A stretch of DNA of 64,000 bases from Clostridiales bacterium (GCA_018376135.1 JAHABX010000007.1:61057-125056); one strand, 5' to 3'. Positions 1-9,013 are shown, counted from the first letter of the stretch. A program made the numbers and translations. The notes: a model not told the origin generated them from the letters alone.

Positions 1-824
1 ATCATTATATGATCTCCAATTATAAGACCTCCAAATTTCTGGATGACACCGTATTTGCGGGCAAGACCGGATACACCTCCGTAGCGCTCAATACACTGGT
101 CACCTGCGGAACGAGGAACGGCATGGATCTGATCGTTGTCACCATGAAGACTCAGGGCTCCGGTCAACGCGGTGTCCCTGTCTATCCGGACACTGCCAAC
201 CTTTTGAACTATGCAGGCGAGAACTTCCACAAGGTCAACATCTCAGAGAACGAGACGAATTTCACCATCGGGCAGAATGAACTGTTCGATACCGGAAGCT
301 CCATCTTCGGCTCCACTGCTCCTATGATCGAGATGGATACCGACGGCTATATCATCCTGCCGGTAAACACCGATTTCTCTGCAGCATCACCAAAGCTGGA
401 ATTTCTGGAGCAGACGGAAGGCTCCAATGCCATCGCAGCACTGAGCTACACCTATGCAGGTCAGCAGGTGGGCTCCACCCGGCTTCTGTTATCCGACAGC
501 AGCCTTCAGGAGTTTCATTTTCAGAAGACAGACAGTCAGGACGAAGCCGCGTCTCCGGAAGCTTCTGTATCTGAAGAAGTACCTGCCGCCAATGAACAGA
601 CCAACCTGATCAAGGTCAATCTCCGTATTGTCGGCATTATCCTGTGTGTCCTGCTATTGCTTCTCGCAGGCTTCCTGCTGTTCCGTAAGTTTGTAACCGA
701 TTACGCTGTGGATCTGAGCTTTATCCGCAGATGGAAAAGCGGAAAATCCGACTGGAATTCCTTCTCCAATCAGAAACGCAGAAGATATCAAAGCAGAAAG
801 CGCAGAAAACGCCGCAGACATTAA
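1..824 (+). CDS. D-alanyl-D-alanine carboxypeptidase, C-terminal part (5' end outside window)
   Basis: C-terminal portion of a serine-type D-Ala-D-Ala carboxypeptidase (low-molecular-weight penicillin-binding protein), which trims the terminal D-Ala of peptidoglycan stem peptides. The frame is open from base 3, so the gene begins before the window. The visible part carries the KTG active-site box (FAGKTGYT) near its start; the SxxK and SxN boxes must lie upstream. A beta-rich C-terminal domain follows, then one transmembrane segment of about 20 hydrophobic residues (around 605-680) and a very basic cytoplasmic tail, so the enzyme is membrane anchored. Its TAA stop overlaps the stop of the convergent Crp-type gene within the four bases TTAA. 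Confidence 0.85.
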   Translation, partial: HYMISNYKTSKFLDDTVFAGKTGYTSVALNTLVTCGTRNGMDLIVVTMKTQGSGQRGVPVYPDTANLLNYAGENFHKVNISENETNFTIGQNELFDTGSSIFGSTAPMIEMDTDGYIILPVNTDFSAASPKLEFLEQTEGSNAIAALSYTYAGQQVGSTRLLLSDSSLQEFHFQKTDSQDEAASPEASVSEEVPAANEQTNLIKVNLRIVGIILCVLLLLLAGFLLFRKFVTDYAVDLSFIRRWKSGKSDWNSFSNQKRRRYQSRKRRKRRRH

Positions 825-1474
825 GCATCTGCAGAACCGGTTCCTCCGTACAGGCGGAACCGGTTCTTTTTGAATTCCAAAAGTCCCTCCTCCTGCATTC
901 TGCACAGCTCTCTGGACATGGCGCTTCTGTCTACTGCCAGATAATCTGCCATCTGCTGACGATTGAAGGGAATCTGAAATTCCATGCTCTCTGCCCTGTG
1001 TGCCTCCATTGACAGATAGGACAACAGCTTTTCTCTCGTGTTTTTCTTCGACATATGCTCCATCTTCTGTGTCAGCATCAGATTCTTCTCTGCCATAACA
1101 GACAGCAGATTCCGTATCAGCTTCGTATGAAATTCGCAGGCAGAGGAGCAGGTCTTCAGCACCCGCCGGATATCCAGAAAAAGCACCTCCGTATCCTCTG
1201 CCGCGATCACATCCACCTCCAGCCTCTTCTCGGGTATACATGCATAGGTCTCTCCGAAAATCTTTCCCGCGGACGCCATTCCTATAATGGTTCTCTCTCC
1301 CCACACATCATCCTTTACCATGTGGACCAGTCCGGTTAATACCATTCCCATATAAGGCAGGACATCTCCCCGGTGGCAGACAACGCTTCCCTTCACATAG
1401 TTCTTCTTCTTTGCATCCAGGCAGGACAGCATGATCTCTCTATCCTTCTCACTGATTTCCTGAAATAAATTCAT
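821..1474 (-). CDS. Crp/Fnr-family transcriptional regulator
   Basis: About 217 residues: an N-terminal cyclic-nucleotide-binding-like beta-roll (roughly residues 10-120), a long dimerisation helix, and a C-terminal winged helix (RQQMADYLAVDRSAMSREL region) typical of Crp/Fnr regulators. The ATG at 1474 was chosen because a good ribosome site (GAAAGG) sits just upstream; longer in-frame starts would run into the shared intergenic region. The gene is divergent from hcp with a 99-base gap. In anaerobes, Crp/Fnr regulators of the HcpR type often sit beside hcp and control it in response to nitric oxide or nitrite. That is the likely role here, by inference. No N-terminal cysteine cluster like that of Fnr is visible. 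Confidence 0.8.
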   Translation of the reverse strand: MNLFQEISEKDREIMLSCLDAKKKNYVKGSVVCHRGDVLPYMGMVLTGLVHMVKDDVWGERTIIGMASAGKIFGETYACIPEKRLEVDVIAAEDTEVLFLDIRRVLKTCSSACEFHTKLIRNLLSVMAEKNLMLTQKMEHMSKKNTREKLLSYLSMEAHRAESMEFQIPFNRQQMADYLAVDRSAMSRELCRMQEEGLLEFKKNRFRLYGGTGSADA

Positions 1475-1488
1475 TTTCTTTTCCTTTC

Positions 1489-1525
1489 GTTGCAAAAACA
1501 ACAGAATCATTTCCGTTATTATAAT
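1489..1525 (+). promoter_or_regulatory. hcp promoter with candidate Crp/Fnr-type operator
   Basis: A -10 hexamer TATAAT lies at 1520-1525. Just upstream is an inverted repeat GTTG-6 bases-CAAC (1489-1492 and 1499-1502), centred about 37 bases before the expected start of transcription. That is near the class II activator position used by Crp/Fnr proteins, and no good -35 hexamer is visible, which fits activator dependence. The dyad arms are only four bases, so the operator is tentative. Confidence 0.4.
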
Positions 1526-1573
1526 ATACTTCAACCATCAAAACAACCATACGCTTTGAAAGGAGCTTTTGCT

Positions 1574-3160
1574 ATGAACGAAAAAATGTTTTGTTATCAG
1601 TGTGAACAGACTGCCGGATGCAGCGGATGTACCGGCACAAGAGGTGTATGCGGAAAAACCGCTGAGACTGCCGGACTTCAGGATGAACTGACCGGTGCTC
1701 TCATCGGTCTTGCCAGAACCGCCAACAGCAATGTACCCAGGAAGAAGACCGACCGCCTGCTTCTGGAGGGACTTTTCACAACCGTCACCAATGTGAATTT
1801 CAATGATGAGACCATCCGCAGCCTGATTGAGAAAATAGAGCAGGAAAAACGGATACTCTCCTCCGGCTGTGCCTCTAAATGCGGCGGAACCGATCGTTAT
1901 GATATGAAAGAACTGTGGAACGCCCAGGAAGACATCCGCTCCCTGAAATCTCTGATTCTCTTCGGAATCCGTGGTATGGCAGCCTATGCGTATCACGCAT
2001 TACAGCTGGGATATGAGGATGCATCTGTCAACCGCTTTTTCTACAAAGCACTGTTTGCGATCGGAGAAGATTATGGCATGGACGAACTGCTTCCCATCGT
2101 CATGGAAACAGGCGCCGTAAATCTGACCTGCATGGAGCTTCTGGACCGCGCCAATACCACTACCTATGGCACTCCCTCTCCTGTGACGGTTCCTCTTACC
2201 ATAGAGGCGGGACCATTTATCGTTGTCACCGGACATGATCTGCACGACCTGAAGCTTCTGCTGGAGCAGACTGAAGGAAAGGGAATCCATATCTATACCC
2301 ACGGCGAAATGCTTCCTGCACACGCTTATCCGGAACTGAAAAAATATGCCCACTTAAAAGGCAACTTCGGTACTGCATGGCAGAATCAGCAGAAGGAATT
2401 TGACCATATTCCTGCTCCGATTCTCTACACCACCAACTGCCTGATGCCGGTTAAGGAAAGCTACAAAGACCGGGTATTCACTACTGCCGTCGTATCCTAT
2501 CCGGAAATGATTCACATCGGAGACGAAAAGGATTTTACTCCGGTCATTGAAAAGGCACTGGAGCTGGGCGGTTACTCAGAGGCTCAGCATCTCACCGGAA
2601 TCAACGGCGGGCATGAGGTAACGACCGGCTTTGCCCATGGAACCGTACTGTCCGTGGCTGACAAAGTGATCGAAGCAGTCAAATCCGGAGACATCAGCCA
2701 CTTCTTCCTGGTAGGCGGCTGCGACGGAGCAAGACCAGGAAGAAATTACTATACCGAATTTGTAAAACAGACTCCAAAGGATTCCGTTATCCTGACACTT
2801 GCCTGCGGAAAATACCGCTTCAACGATCTGGACCTCGGAACCATCGGCGGACTCCCCCGCCTTATGGACATGGGACAATGCAACGATGCCTACAGTGCCA
2901 TCAAGGTTGCGGTCGCACTGGCGGAAGCCTTTGACTGCGGCGTCAACGATCTGCCGCTGACTCTGGTCCTGTCCTGGTATGAGCAGAAGGCAGTATGTAT
3001 TCTCCTCACACTGCTTCATCTGGGAATTAAGAATATCTATCTCGGACCGACCCTTCCGGCATTTGTTTCTCCAAATGTGCTGAACTACCTGGTTGAGAAC
3101 TTCCGGATCTCACCAATCAGTACACCGGAAGAGGATCTCAAAAAAATTCTGAATAAATAG
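1574..3160 (+). CDS. hcp: Hydroxylamine reductase / hybrid cluster protein
   Basis: A 528-residue hybrid cluster protein (Hcp, prismane). The N-terminal cysteines C7, C10, C19 and C26 match the ligands of the N-terminal iron-sulfur cluster. Further conserved segments (TTNCLMPV, GGCDGARPGRNYYTEF, LACGKYRFN) supply the hybrid Fe-S-O cluster ligands. Hcp acts in the cytoplasm on nitrosative-stress substrates: hydroxylamine reductase and NO reductase activities have both been described for the family. The ATG at 1574 is preceded by AAAGGAG; an in-frame upstream extension to 1490 is not needed. It stands alone, divergent from the Crp/Fnr gene, and ends in a strong hairpin. Confidence 0.96.
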   Translation: MNEKMFCYQCEQTAGCSGCTGTRGVCGKTAETAGLQDELTGALIGLARTANSNVPRKKTDRLLLEGLFTTVTNVNFNDETIRSLIEKIEQEKRILSSGCASKCGGTDRYDMKELWNAQEDIRSLKSLILFGIRGMAAYAYHALQLGYEDASVNRFFYKALFAIGEDYGMDELLPIVMETGAVNLTCMELLDRANTTTYGTPSPVTVPLTIEAGPFIVVTGHDLHDLKLLLEQTEGKGIHIYTHGEMLPAHAYPELKKYAHLKGNFGTAWQNQQKEFDHIPAPILYTTNCLMPVKESYKDRVFTTAVVSYPEMIHIGDEKDFTPVIEKALELGGYSEAQHLTGINGGHEVTTGFAHGTVLSVADKVIEAVKSGDISHFFLVGGCDGARPGRNYYTEFVKQTPKDSVILTLACGKYRFNDLDLGTIGGLPRLMDMGQCNDAYSAIKVAVALAEAFDCGVNDLPLTLVLSWYEQKAVCILLTLLHLGIKNIYLGPTLPAFVSPNVLNYLVENFRISPISTPEEDLKKILNK

Positions 3161-3167
3161 AATAAAT

Positions 3168-3199
3168 GGAGAGAAGCGCCCTTGCAGGCGCTTCTCTCC
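3168..3199. terminator. Hairpin terminator between convergent hcp and the catabolic operon
   Basis: A perfect 13-bp stem (GGAGAGAAGCGCC paired with its complement at 3187-3199) around a 6-base loop. The U tract is weak on the plus side (TTGAAA) and better on the minus side (ATTTATTC), so it may serve both hcp and the operon ending at 3264. Confidence 0.8.
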
Positions 3200-3263
3200 T
3201 TGAAAATTCATGGCAGTGAATTTTATAGCAAAACGGGTTTTACATAATTACATTTTTTACAGA

Positions 3264-4124
3264 TTAGATCTGCGGATCTTCCGGATGGAGCATGGTTGCG
3301 ATTACCTTATCCAGAACCTCATCCTTCCAGATCTCTTTCCAGTCATCACGGAGTACCAGTCTGTTACCAAGACCGATTGCAACCTTACATGCATCAGATA
3401 CTGGCGGCTTACCCGGAATATAGCCAAGGAAGTTTGCACTCAGATTGTAGATATGTCCGGTCAGGAAGGATACTGCTGCGTCACGGTTGATTCCGCGTCT
3501 CTCAGCTTCATCTACGGTCTCAGCCATTGCATACAGGCAGGTAGCTCCAAGAAGCTCTACCAGTGTCGGCTCCAGGAATGCGATCTGCTCGGAAGTCATA
3601 ACATATGCATGCTCTGCTGCGTACATATCCCTTGCAGTCTCCTGCATCAGTGCGAATACCTCATCATCGCCGTTGATCATACTCATAACGATATCCTGTT
3701 TTCCGCCGTCGCCGCCGAAACGGTCCATACGTGCCTCTAATGTATCCTGATCCAGGAAGTAGGATGGATGACACGGATGAGCAACACCGAAGGTACAGTC
3801 ATCTCTTAAAGTCAGCTCTTTTGCAACTGCTGCTGCCGGGTCAAGGATCAGGAAACCTGTTCCTGGCTTTAACTGCGGAACATAGATTGCAGATAATTTC
3901 TTAATCAGAGTATCCGGTACTGCAAAGATCACAACCTGTGCTCTTTCCAGTGCTTCCTCGATCGGAGTTACTTCCAGTCCGCGCTCATGGATGCTCTCAA
4001 TTCCTCTTGGTGCATTCTCTACCAGCATCAGATCATATTTGCCGGTATTTTTTGCAAGGTTTCTGCTGGTACGGGTTCCCATTTTTCCGCCAGCGCCGAT
4101 AACTGCTACACTAATTTTGCTCAT
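3264..4124 (-). CDS. NAD-binding dehydrogenase of the phosphogluconate-dehydrogenase-like (ApnO-type) family
   Basis: 286 residues. The N-terminus has a Rossmann glycine motif (VIGAGGKMG). The C-terminal two-thirds is an all-helical dimerisation domain of the type annotated as phosphogluconate dehydrogenase C-terminal. Conserved features include an AHPCHPS segment and a glycine-rich RFGGDGGKQDIV segment. The family includes D-apionate oxidoisomerase (ApnO) of apiose breakdown, but the exact substrate cannot be read from sequence. It is the last gene of a minus-strand operon with a split transketolase and a TRAP importer, so it probably oxidises the imported acid or sugar before or during cleavage. 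Start ATG at 4124 has the ribosome site AAAGGAG. Confidence 0.75.
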   Translation of the reverse strand: MSKISVAVIGAGGKMGTRTSRNLAKNTGKYDLMLVENAPRGIESIHERGLEVTPIEEALERAQVVIFAVPDTLIKKLSAIYVPQLKPGTGFLILDPAAAVAKELTLRDDCTFGVAHPCHPSYFLDQDTLEARMDRFGGDGGKQDIVMSMINGDDEVFALMQETARDMYAAEHAYVMTSEQIAFLEPTLVELLGATCLYAMAETVDEAERRGINRDAAVSFLTGHIYNLSANFLGYIPGKPPVSDACKVAIGLGNRLVLRDDWKEIWKDEVLDKVIATMLHPEDPQI

Positions 4125-4165
4125 GACGATATTCTCCTTTTCTATGTATGATTCCTATCAGATAA

Positions 4166-5095
4166 TTACATTTCTTTTGCAACTTTTGCAATGTTCTCCG
4201 GAGAGAATCCGTAAAGATCTGCCAGAGTATTTGCCGGTCCGGACTCTCCAAAGGTAGTAAGTCCGATACGTTTTACCTGTTTCGGATCGTTTTCAACTAC
4301 CAGCTTGCTGATGTATGCGCCAAGACCGCCGTTTACGTTGTGATCCTCCACCGTCACGATCTTCTTTGCCTTCTTGATCGCTTCTACAACCTTGGACGGA
4401 TCCTTTGCGTTGATGATATTTACATCACCTACGGTTACGCCTACGCCCTGCTCTTTTAACAGCTCTGCTGCTGCAAGAACACGATCCAGTACAAAACCGC
4501 TGGAAAGAAGAAGTACATCATCGCCATACTCTTTCAGAATACGGATACCATCCATCGTGAACGGTACATCCTTCTCGTATACATCTGCTTCTCTTCCGCT
4601 TCCTGCTCTGACATATACAGGTCCGTTGATCTCTGCTGCTGCTTTTACTGCATGATAGGTCTGCGGACCGTCAGCCGGTGTAAATACGGTAAAGTTCGGA
4701 ATGTTGGAAAGAATTCCAAGATCCTCATAGAACTGATGCGTAACACCCTCACGCTCTCCTCCAAGAAGACCGGAGTTGATACCAACAAATTTTACGTTCA
4801 GATTCGGATATGCCACGAAGGTACGCATCTGCTCACATGCTCTCATGGTCATGAATCCTGCATACGTTCCTACGAAAGGCGTCAGTCCTGCTGCTGCCAG
4901 ACCTGCTGCTGTAGCAACCGCATCCTGCTCTGCAATACCAACTTCTACATACTGATCCGGATGAAGCTCTGCGAACTTGGTCGCTCTCATTGCCTTTAAT
5001 GAATCCGGGGAAACAAACATAATCTTATTGTCATCTGCAGCCATGTCGATCATAGCCTGTGCAAATGCTTCTCTGGTTCCTTTAAAATCTGCCAT
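4166..5095 (-). CDS. Transketolase, C-terminal subunit (split type)
   Basis: 309 residues: pyrimidine-binding domain of transketolase (conserved EVGIAEQDAVATAAGLA) followed by the transketolase C-terminal domain. With the upstream N-terminal subunit it forms a two-chain thiamine diphosphate enzyme that moves two-carbon ketol units. Its ATG overlaps the TAA of the upstream subunit (TAATG), which points to translational coupling and equal amounts of the two chains. Split transketolases in sugar-acid operons often have special donors, for example apulose 4-phosphate (AptA/AptB) or sulfo-sugars (SqwGH); a dedicated rather than housekeeping role is inferred from the operon. Confidence 0.9.
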   Translation of the reverse strand: MADFKGTREAFAQAMIDMAADDNKIMFVSPDSLKAMRATKFAELHPDQYVEVGIAEQDAVATAAGLAAAGLTPFVGTYAGFMTMRACEQMRTFVAYPNLNVKFVGINSGLLGGEREGVTHQFYEDLGILSNIPNFTVFTPADGPQTYHAVKAAAEINGPVYVRAGSGREADVYEKDVPFTMDGIRILKEYGDDVLLLSSGFVLDRVLAAAELLKEQGVGVTVGDVNIINAKDPSKVVEAIKKAKKIVTVEDHNVNGGLGAYISKLVVENDPKQVKRIGLTTFGESGPANTLADLYGFSPENIAKVAKEM

Positions 5096-5916
5096 TACTG
5101 AGCACCTCCTAATTCTTTCCTGGCAATCTCATACTGCTCATCTGTCGGAACACCCTTGTGCCATGCATTGTTATTCTCCATGTAGGATAATCCTTTTCCT
5201 TTTACGCAGTTGCATACGATAACGCTTGGCTGTCCCTTTACTTCTTTTGCCTTTGCGATCGCCTCTTTGATCGCATCGATATCATGACCGTCGATCTCCT
5301 GCGTATGCCATTTGAATGCGTCAAAACGATCTCTTACATTATTGGATCCCTGTACCTCCTGAAGGGAGCCGCCGCTCTGCCAGCCGTTTCTGTCAACAAA
5401 TACGATCAGATTGTCCAGCTTGTGTGCCGCTGCGGAGTTAATGCCTTCCCAGCAGATACCTTCCTGAAGCTCGCCGTCACCAACGATTACGAATACATTA
5501 TAGTCTTTTTTCAGATGCTTTCCGGCAATTGCCATACCGCTTCCAATTGCGATACCATTTCCAAGAGAACCGGATGTCATATCTACACCCTTGGTCTTAT
5601 TCATAACCGGATGTCCCTGGAATTTACTTCCCAGTGCTCTTAACTGGAAATCATCAAAGCCTTCTCCGAAATATCCTTTTTCTGCCAGTGCTGCGTACCA
5701 GATCGGGCATGCATGACCTTTGGAAAGAATGAATCTGTCTCTGTCTTCCCAATCCGGATTCTGCGGATCGATTCTCATCTCGTCAAAGTAAAGTGTGGTT
5801 ACGATATCTGCGATAGACAGAGCCGGACCCGGATGTCCGTCTTTTCCCTTATATACCATGTCTACAGCTCTGAAGCGCAGATGGTTTGCCATTTGTTTTA
5901 ATTCTGTTGTGTTCAT
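5095..5916 (-). CDS. Transketolase, N-terminal subunit (split type)
   Basis: 273 residues, the thiamine-diphosphate-binding half of transketolase. Seen are the GHPGPALSIADI segment, GHACPIWYAALAEKG, and the ThDP/metal motif beginning GDGELQEG and ending in DRNGWQ. It pairs with the next gene, with overlapping stop and start codons. The ribosome site AGGAGG precedes the ATG at 5916. It lies directly downstream of the TRAP large permease, so import and ketol transfer are co-expressed. Confidence 0.9.
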   Translation of the reverse strand: MNTTELKQMANHLRFRAVDMVYKGKDGHPGPALSIADIVTTLYFDEMRIDPQNPDWEDRDRFILSKGHACPIWYAALAEKGYFGEGFDDFQLRALGSKFQGHPVMNKTKGVDMTSGSLGNGIAIGSGMAIAGKHLKKDYNVFVIVGDGELQEGICWEGINSAAAHKLDNLIVFVDRNGWQSGGSLQEVQGSNNVRDRFDAFKWHTQEIDGHDIDAIKEAIAKAKEVKGQPSVIVCNCVKGKGLSYMENNNAWHKGVPTDEQYEIARKELGGAQ

Positions 5917-5941
5917 GTTTAACCTCCTGATAATATGTTTT

Positions 5942-7225
5942 TTACATAGAACCTGCCATGGTTGGAAGCCAGGTGATGATGCCCGGAATGAAGGTCATCA
6001 CCAGAAGCGCTGCAACCTCAACTGCCAGATAGATCAGAATCCGTTTACTGATCTTACCAATGGATGTCTGGGCAATACCTGCTGCTACGAACAGGTTAAC
6101 AGCCATAGGCGGTGTGATCATTCCAATGGATGTATTGATAATAATAATGATACCTAATGCAATCGGTGACAGTCCCAGGGATACTGCGATCGGAAGCAGG
6201 ATCGGGGTCACCAGAAGGATAATGGACTGTGTCTCAAGGAAGCATCCAAGGAACAGCAGGATCACATTGATCATAAGCAGTAAAGCCACCTTGCTGCTGA
6301 ACAGTCCCAGTACGCTGGTTGCGATGGTTGACGGGATGTTCTGGTTGGTCATGAACCATGCAAATGGTGCAGACAAGCTTACTACAAACAGTACAACTGC
6401 GGAGCTTACAGCAGATTTCTTAAAGATCTCATACACCTGTTTTACCGTCAGCTCCTTGTATACGAATACACTGATGATGAATGCGTACACACATGCAACT
6501 GCTGCGGACTCGGTAGGTGTGAACAGACCTCCGTAGATTCCTCCAAGGATGATGACCGGCATGAAGATCGCCAGGAGCGCCTCTTTAAAGGAAACCAGTA
6601 CCTGCTTTGCGCTGACTCTTCCGGTCTCTGCGGAGTCATATTTCCGGCAGATAAAGATGTTGGTTGCCACCAGCACAATTGCCAGAAGGATTCCGGGAAC
6701 AACACCTGCCAGGAACATGGTTCCTACAGATACAGATGCGGTTACCGCGTAAGTTACCATCGGGATACTTGGCGGGATAACAACTCCCAGCGTTCCTGCG
6801 GATGCTGCAACCGCTGCTGCCACATCATCCGGATAACCTTTCTGCTTCATTCTCGGAACCGTAATTCCACCAATCGCAGCTACCGTTGCCGGATTGGAAC
6901 CGGAGATTGCTCCGAAGAATGCAGAAGCAACAACCGTGATACAGGAAAGACGTCCGGGTAATTTACGAAGTAAAATCTCAATAAAGTTGATCAGTCTCTC
7001 GGAAATACCACCCTTCTCCATAATGTTTCCGGCAAGGATGAAGAACGGTACTGCCATCAATGTAAAGTTATCTGCCTGTGTAAACATTCTCTGTGCAACT
7101 GCCGGGAACAGGTTCAGGTTACCGCTTGCCAGGATCGCCACGCAGACTGCAATTCCAAGGCAGGTTGCGATCGGTACTCCAAGAACCAGCATCAGGAATA
7201 AAACACCGAATAAAATTCCTATCAT
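5942..7225 (-). CDS. dctM: TRAP transporter large permease subunit (DctM type)
   Basis: 427 residues with about 12 hydrophobic segments; typical TRAP DctM motifs are visible (AISGSNPATVAAIGG and GVVIPPSIPMVTYAV). It forms the sodium-coupled translocation channel of a tripartite ATP-independent periplasmic-type transporter for carboxylates and sugar acids. The start overlaps the end of dctQ by four bases (ATGA), so the two are translationally coupled. Confidence 0.93.
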   Translation of the reverse strand: MIGILFGVLFLMLVLGVPIATCLGIAVCVAILASGNLNLFPAVAQRMFTQADNFTLMAVPFFILAGNIMEKGGISERLINFIEILLRKLPGRLSCITVVASAFFGAISGSNPATVAAIGGITVPRMKQKGYPDDVAAAVAASAGTLGVVIPPSIPMVTYAVTASVSVGTMFLAGVVPGILLAIVLVATNIFICRKYDSAETGRVSAKQVLVSFKEALLAIFMPVIILGGIYGGLFTPTESAAVACVYAFIISVFVYKELTVKQVYEIFKKSAVSSAVVLFVVSLSAPFAWFMTNQNIPSTIATSVLGLFSSKVALLLMINVILLFLGCFLETQSIILLVTPILLPIAVSLGLSPIALGIIIIINTSIGMITPPMAVNLFVAAGIAQTSIGKISKRILIYLAVEVAALLVMTFIPGIITWLPTMAGSM

Positions 7226-7722
7226 ACGTCCAGCACCTCCTCATCTTTCTCGTCTTTGTCTGTTAATTTCTTATAGGTGTGATATGCGTAGGACACTGCC
7301 ATCAGTACCAGACCAACCGGGATCGCCAGATAGATGATCCACATGGGCCAGTTCAGGCTGGGGGTGATCTGTCCGCCTGCCATCTGGCGCTGTACAATGG
7401 TAATTCCAAAATACGCAGCTACAAAGTTAAATCCCATGACCAGAACCGCATTCAGTACGCTGATCGCATTCAAAACCTTCTTCGGAAGGAACAGGTTGAG
7501 CGCTTCCACACAGAAATGCTCTCCGTTCTGAGCAGCAACACCAACTCCAAGGAAGATGATCCAGATCATGCAGTATCTTGCAAGCTCTTCTGCCCAGCTT
7601 ATAATAAACAGATTTGTGAAGCGGGCTACTGTTGCTACGAAGATAATGACGCACATTATGATCATCAGAATAACCATCAAAATCTCTTCTGCTTTTTTAA
7701 GCCCATCAAAAAATTTCTTCAT
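7222..7722 (-). CDS. dctQ: TRAP transporter small permease subunit (DctQ type)
   Basis: 166 residues with four transmembrane helices and the family motif around WAEELARYCMIWIIFLG. It is the small membrane partner of DctM. It lies between dctP and dctM in the usual P-Q-M order. An AAAGG ribosome site precedes the ATG at 7722. Confidence 0.9.
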   Translation of the reverse strand: MKKFFDGLKKAEEILMVILMIIMCVIIFVATVARFTNLFIISWAEELARYCMIWIIFLGVGVAAQNGEHFCVEALNLFLPKKVLNAISVLNAVLVMGFNFVAAYFGITIVQRQMAGGQITPSLNWPMWIIYLAIPVGLVLMAVSYAYHTYKKLTDKDEKDEEVLDV

Positions 7723-7750
7723 TTTCCATTTCCTTTCGGGTATTCAATCA

Positions 7751-8815
7751 CTATTTAACAAGCTGATCCAGTAATGCCTGATCTACCTTCAGTCCAGAAT
7801 TGCTGATGATATCATCATAGTTGATCGCAGCTTTCCACTCTGCCTTATCTACTTCTGTTACCGTTACGCCTGCTTCTTCCATGATCTTAATTGCATCTTC
7901 ATTGTAGCTCTGGCTGTAGGATCTCTGGAAATCTTTTGCTTCCTCTGCTGCCTTATCAAGTGCTGCCTTCTGAGTGTCATCCAGTCCGTCATATACCGTC
8001 TGGCTGATCATCAGTACACACGGAGAATAGAACAGGTCGATCAGAGAACAATATTTCTGTACTTCATATACCTTTGCAGACTCGATGATTGCGATCGGAT
8101 TCTCCTGTCCGTCTACGGTACCCTGCTGCAGAGCTGTAAAGATCTCGCCCCATGCCATGGGAGTTGCGGTAGCACCAAGTGCTTCGTAGGTTGCGATATG
8201 TACGTTGTTCTCCATGGTACGGATCTTCATACCGCTTAAATCTGCCGGAGTCTTGATCTCTTTGGAATCATTGGTCACATCACGGAATCCGTTCTCCCAG
8301 AAACCAAGTCCTTTGATTCCCTGGGTATCGAGCTGTGCCAGAAGGGAGGTTCCGATCTCGCCGTCAAGAACCGCATATGCGTCCTCTGCAGTCTCAAACA
8401 GATACGGAAGGTCAAGCACTGCGAAATCCGGTACAAAGTTTGGAATCGGTCCGGTGGATACAAGGCACATTTCCTGCACGCCCATGCCTACGTTCTCCAT
8501 CATATCTCTCTCGTTGCCGAGCTGGGAGTTCGGGTAGATATCCAGAGTCATCGTACCATCACTGTACTCTTCCAGTAAGGACTGCATCTCGATCAGACCC
8601 TTTACATAATGTCCTTCCGGAGCAGTGGTCGTTCCTACTTTAAAACGAACCGTAGCTGCTTCAGATCCCATCAGGGTATCCTCGGAAGCGCTCTCAGTAG
8701 CTGCCGGTGCCGGCGCTGTGGACTGTGCATTCTCTGTGGTATTTCCTCCACATGCAGTCAGTGACATCACAAGGCTGGCTCCTACTAATAATGCTGTGAT
8801 TTTTCTTTTCATCAT
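7751..8815 (-). CDS. dctP: TRAP transporter substrate-binding lipoprotein (DctP type)
   Basis: 354 residues. It begins with a lipoprotein signal peptide (MMKRKITALLVG... with lipobox SLTAC), so it is anchored to the outer face of the membrane. The mature part is a DctP-type solute receptor; the segment DLSGMKIRTMENNVH contains the conserved arginine that normally salt-bridges the carboxylate of the ligand, which suggests an acid substrate. The start was set at 8815 (ATGATG after AAGGAG) rather than the longer 8857 because the ribosome site and signal peptide fit. It is the first gene of the operon and has its own strong promoter. Confidence 0.92.
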   Translation of the reverse strand: MMKRKITALLVGASLVMSLTACGGNTTENAQSTAPAPAATESASEDTLMGSEAATVRFKVGTTTAPEGHYVKGLIEMQSLLEEYSDGTMTLDIYPNSQLGNERDMMENVGMGVQEMCLVSTGPIPNFVPDFAVLDLPYLFETAEDAYAVLDGEIGTSLLAQLDTQGIKGLGFWENGFRDVTNDSKEIKTPADLSGMKIRTMENNVHIATYEALGATATPMAWGEIFTALQQGTVDGQENPIAIIESAKVYEVQKYCSLIDLFYSPCVLMISQTVYDGLDDTQKAALDKAAEEAKDFQRSYSQSYNEDAIKIMEEAGVTVTEVDKAEWKAAINYDDIISNSGLKVDQALLDQLVK

Positions 8816-8838
8816 CTTCTCTCCTTTTTTTGTTTGAT

Positions 8839-8864
8839 TTGATGATCGATCGTTCATTCATCAA
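8839..8864. promoter_or_regulatory. Candidate operator in the dctP leader
   Basis: Inverted repeat TTGATGA (8839-8845) and TCATCAA (8858-8864) with a 12-base spacer that itself contains GATCGATC. It lies just downstream of the predicted dctP start of transcription and upstream of the ribosome site, a position suited to repression by the divergent GntR protein. Binding by that protein is inference. Confidence 0.45.
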
Positions 8865-8879
8865 TCATCTGATGTTTAA

Positions 8880-8908
8880 TGTATATCATTTATTTATTCA
8901 TTTGTCAA
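8880..8908 (-). promoter_or_regulatory. Sigma70-type promoter of the dctPQM-transketolase-dehydrogenase operon
   Basis: On the minus strand: TTGACA (8908-8903), 17-base spacer, TATACA (8885-8880). This gives a start near 8873 and a leader of about 58 bases before dctP. Confidence 0.8.
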
Positions 8909-9013
8909 CACTAAACACATTAATTACTTTTTTAACAATCTTTTTTGTTAAAACCCGACAAATTGCATCGTTTGCTCTTGTTAAATATTCCCAATAAATT
9001 TCTTAACAAATGT

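Noticed and set aside
654..1304. Long minus-strand frame overlapping the Crp/Fnr gene
   Set aside because: It lies antisense or out of frame to two well-supported genes and has no domain features.
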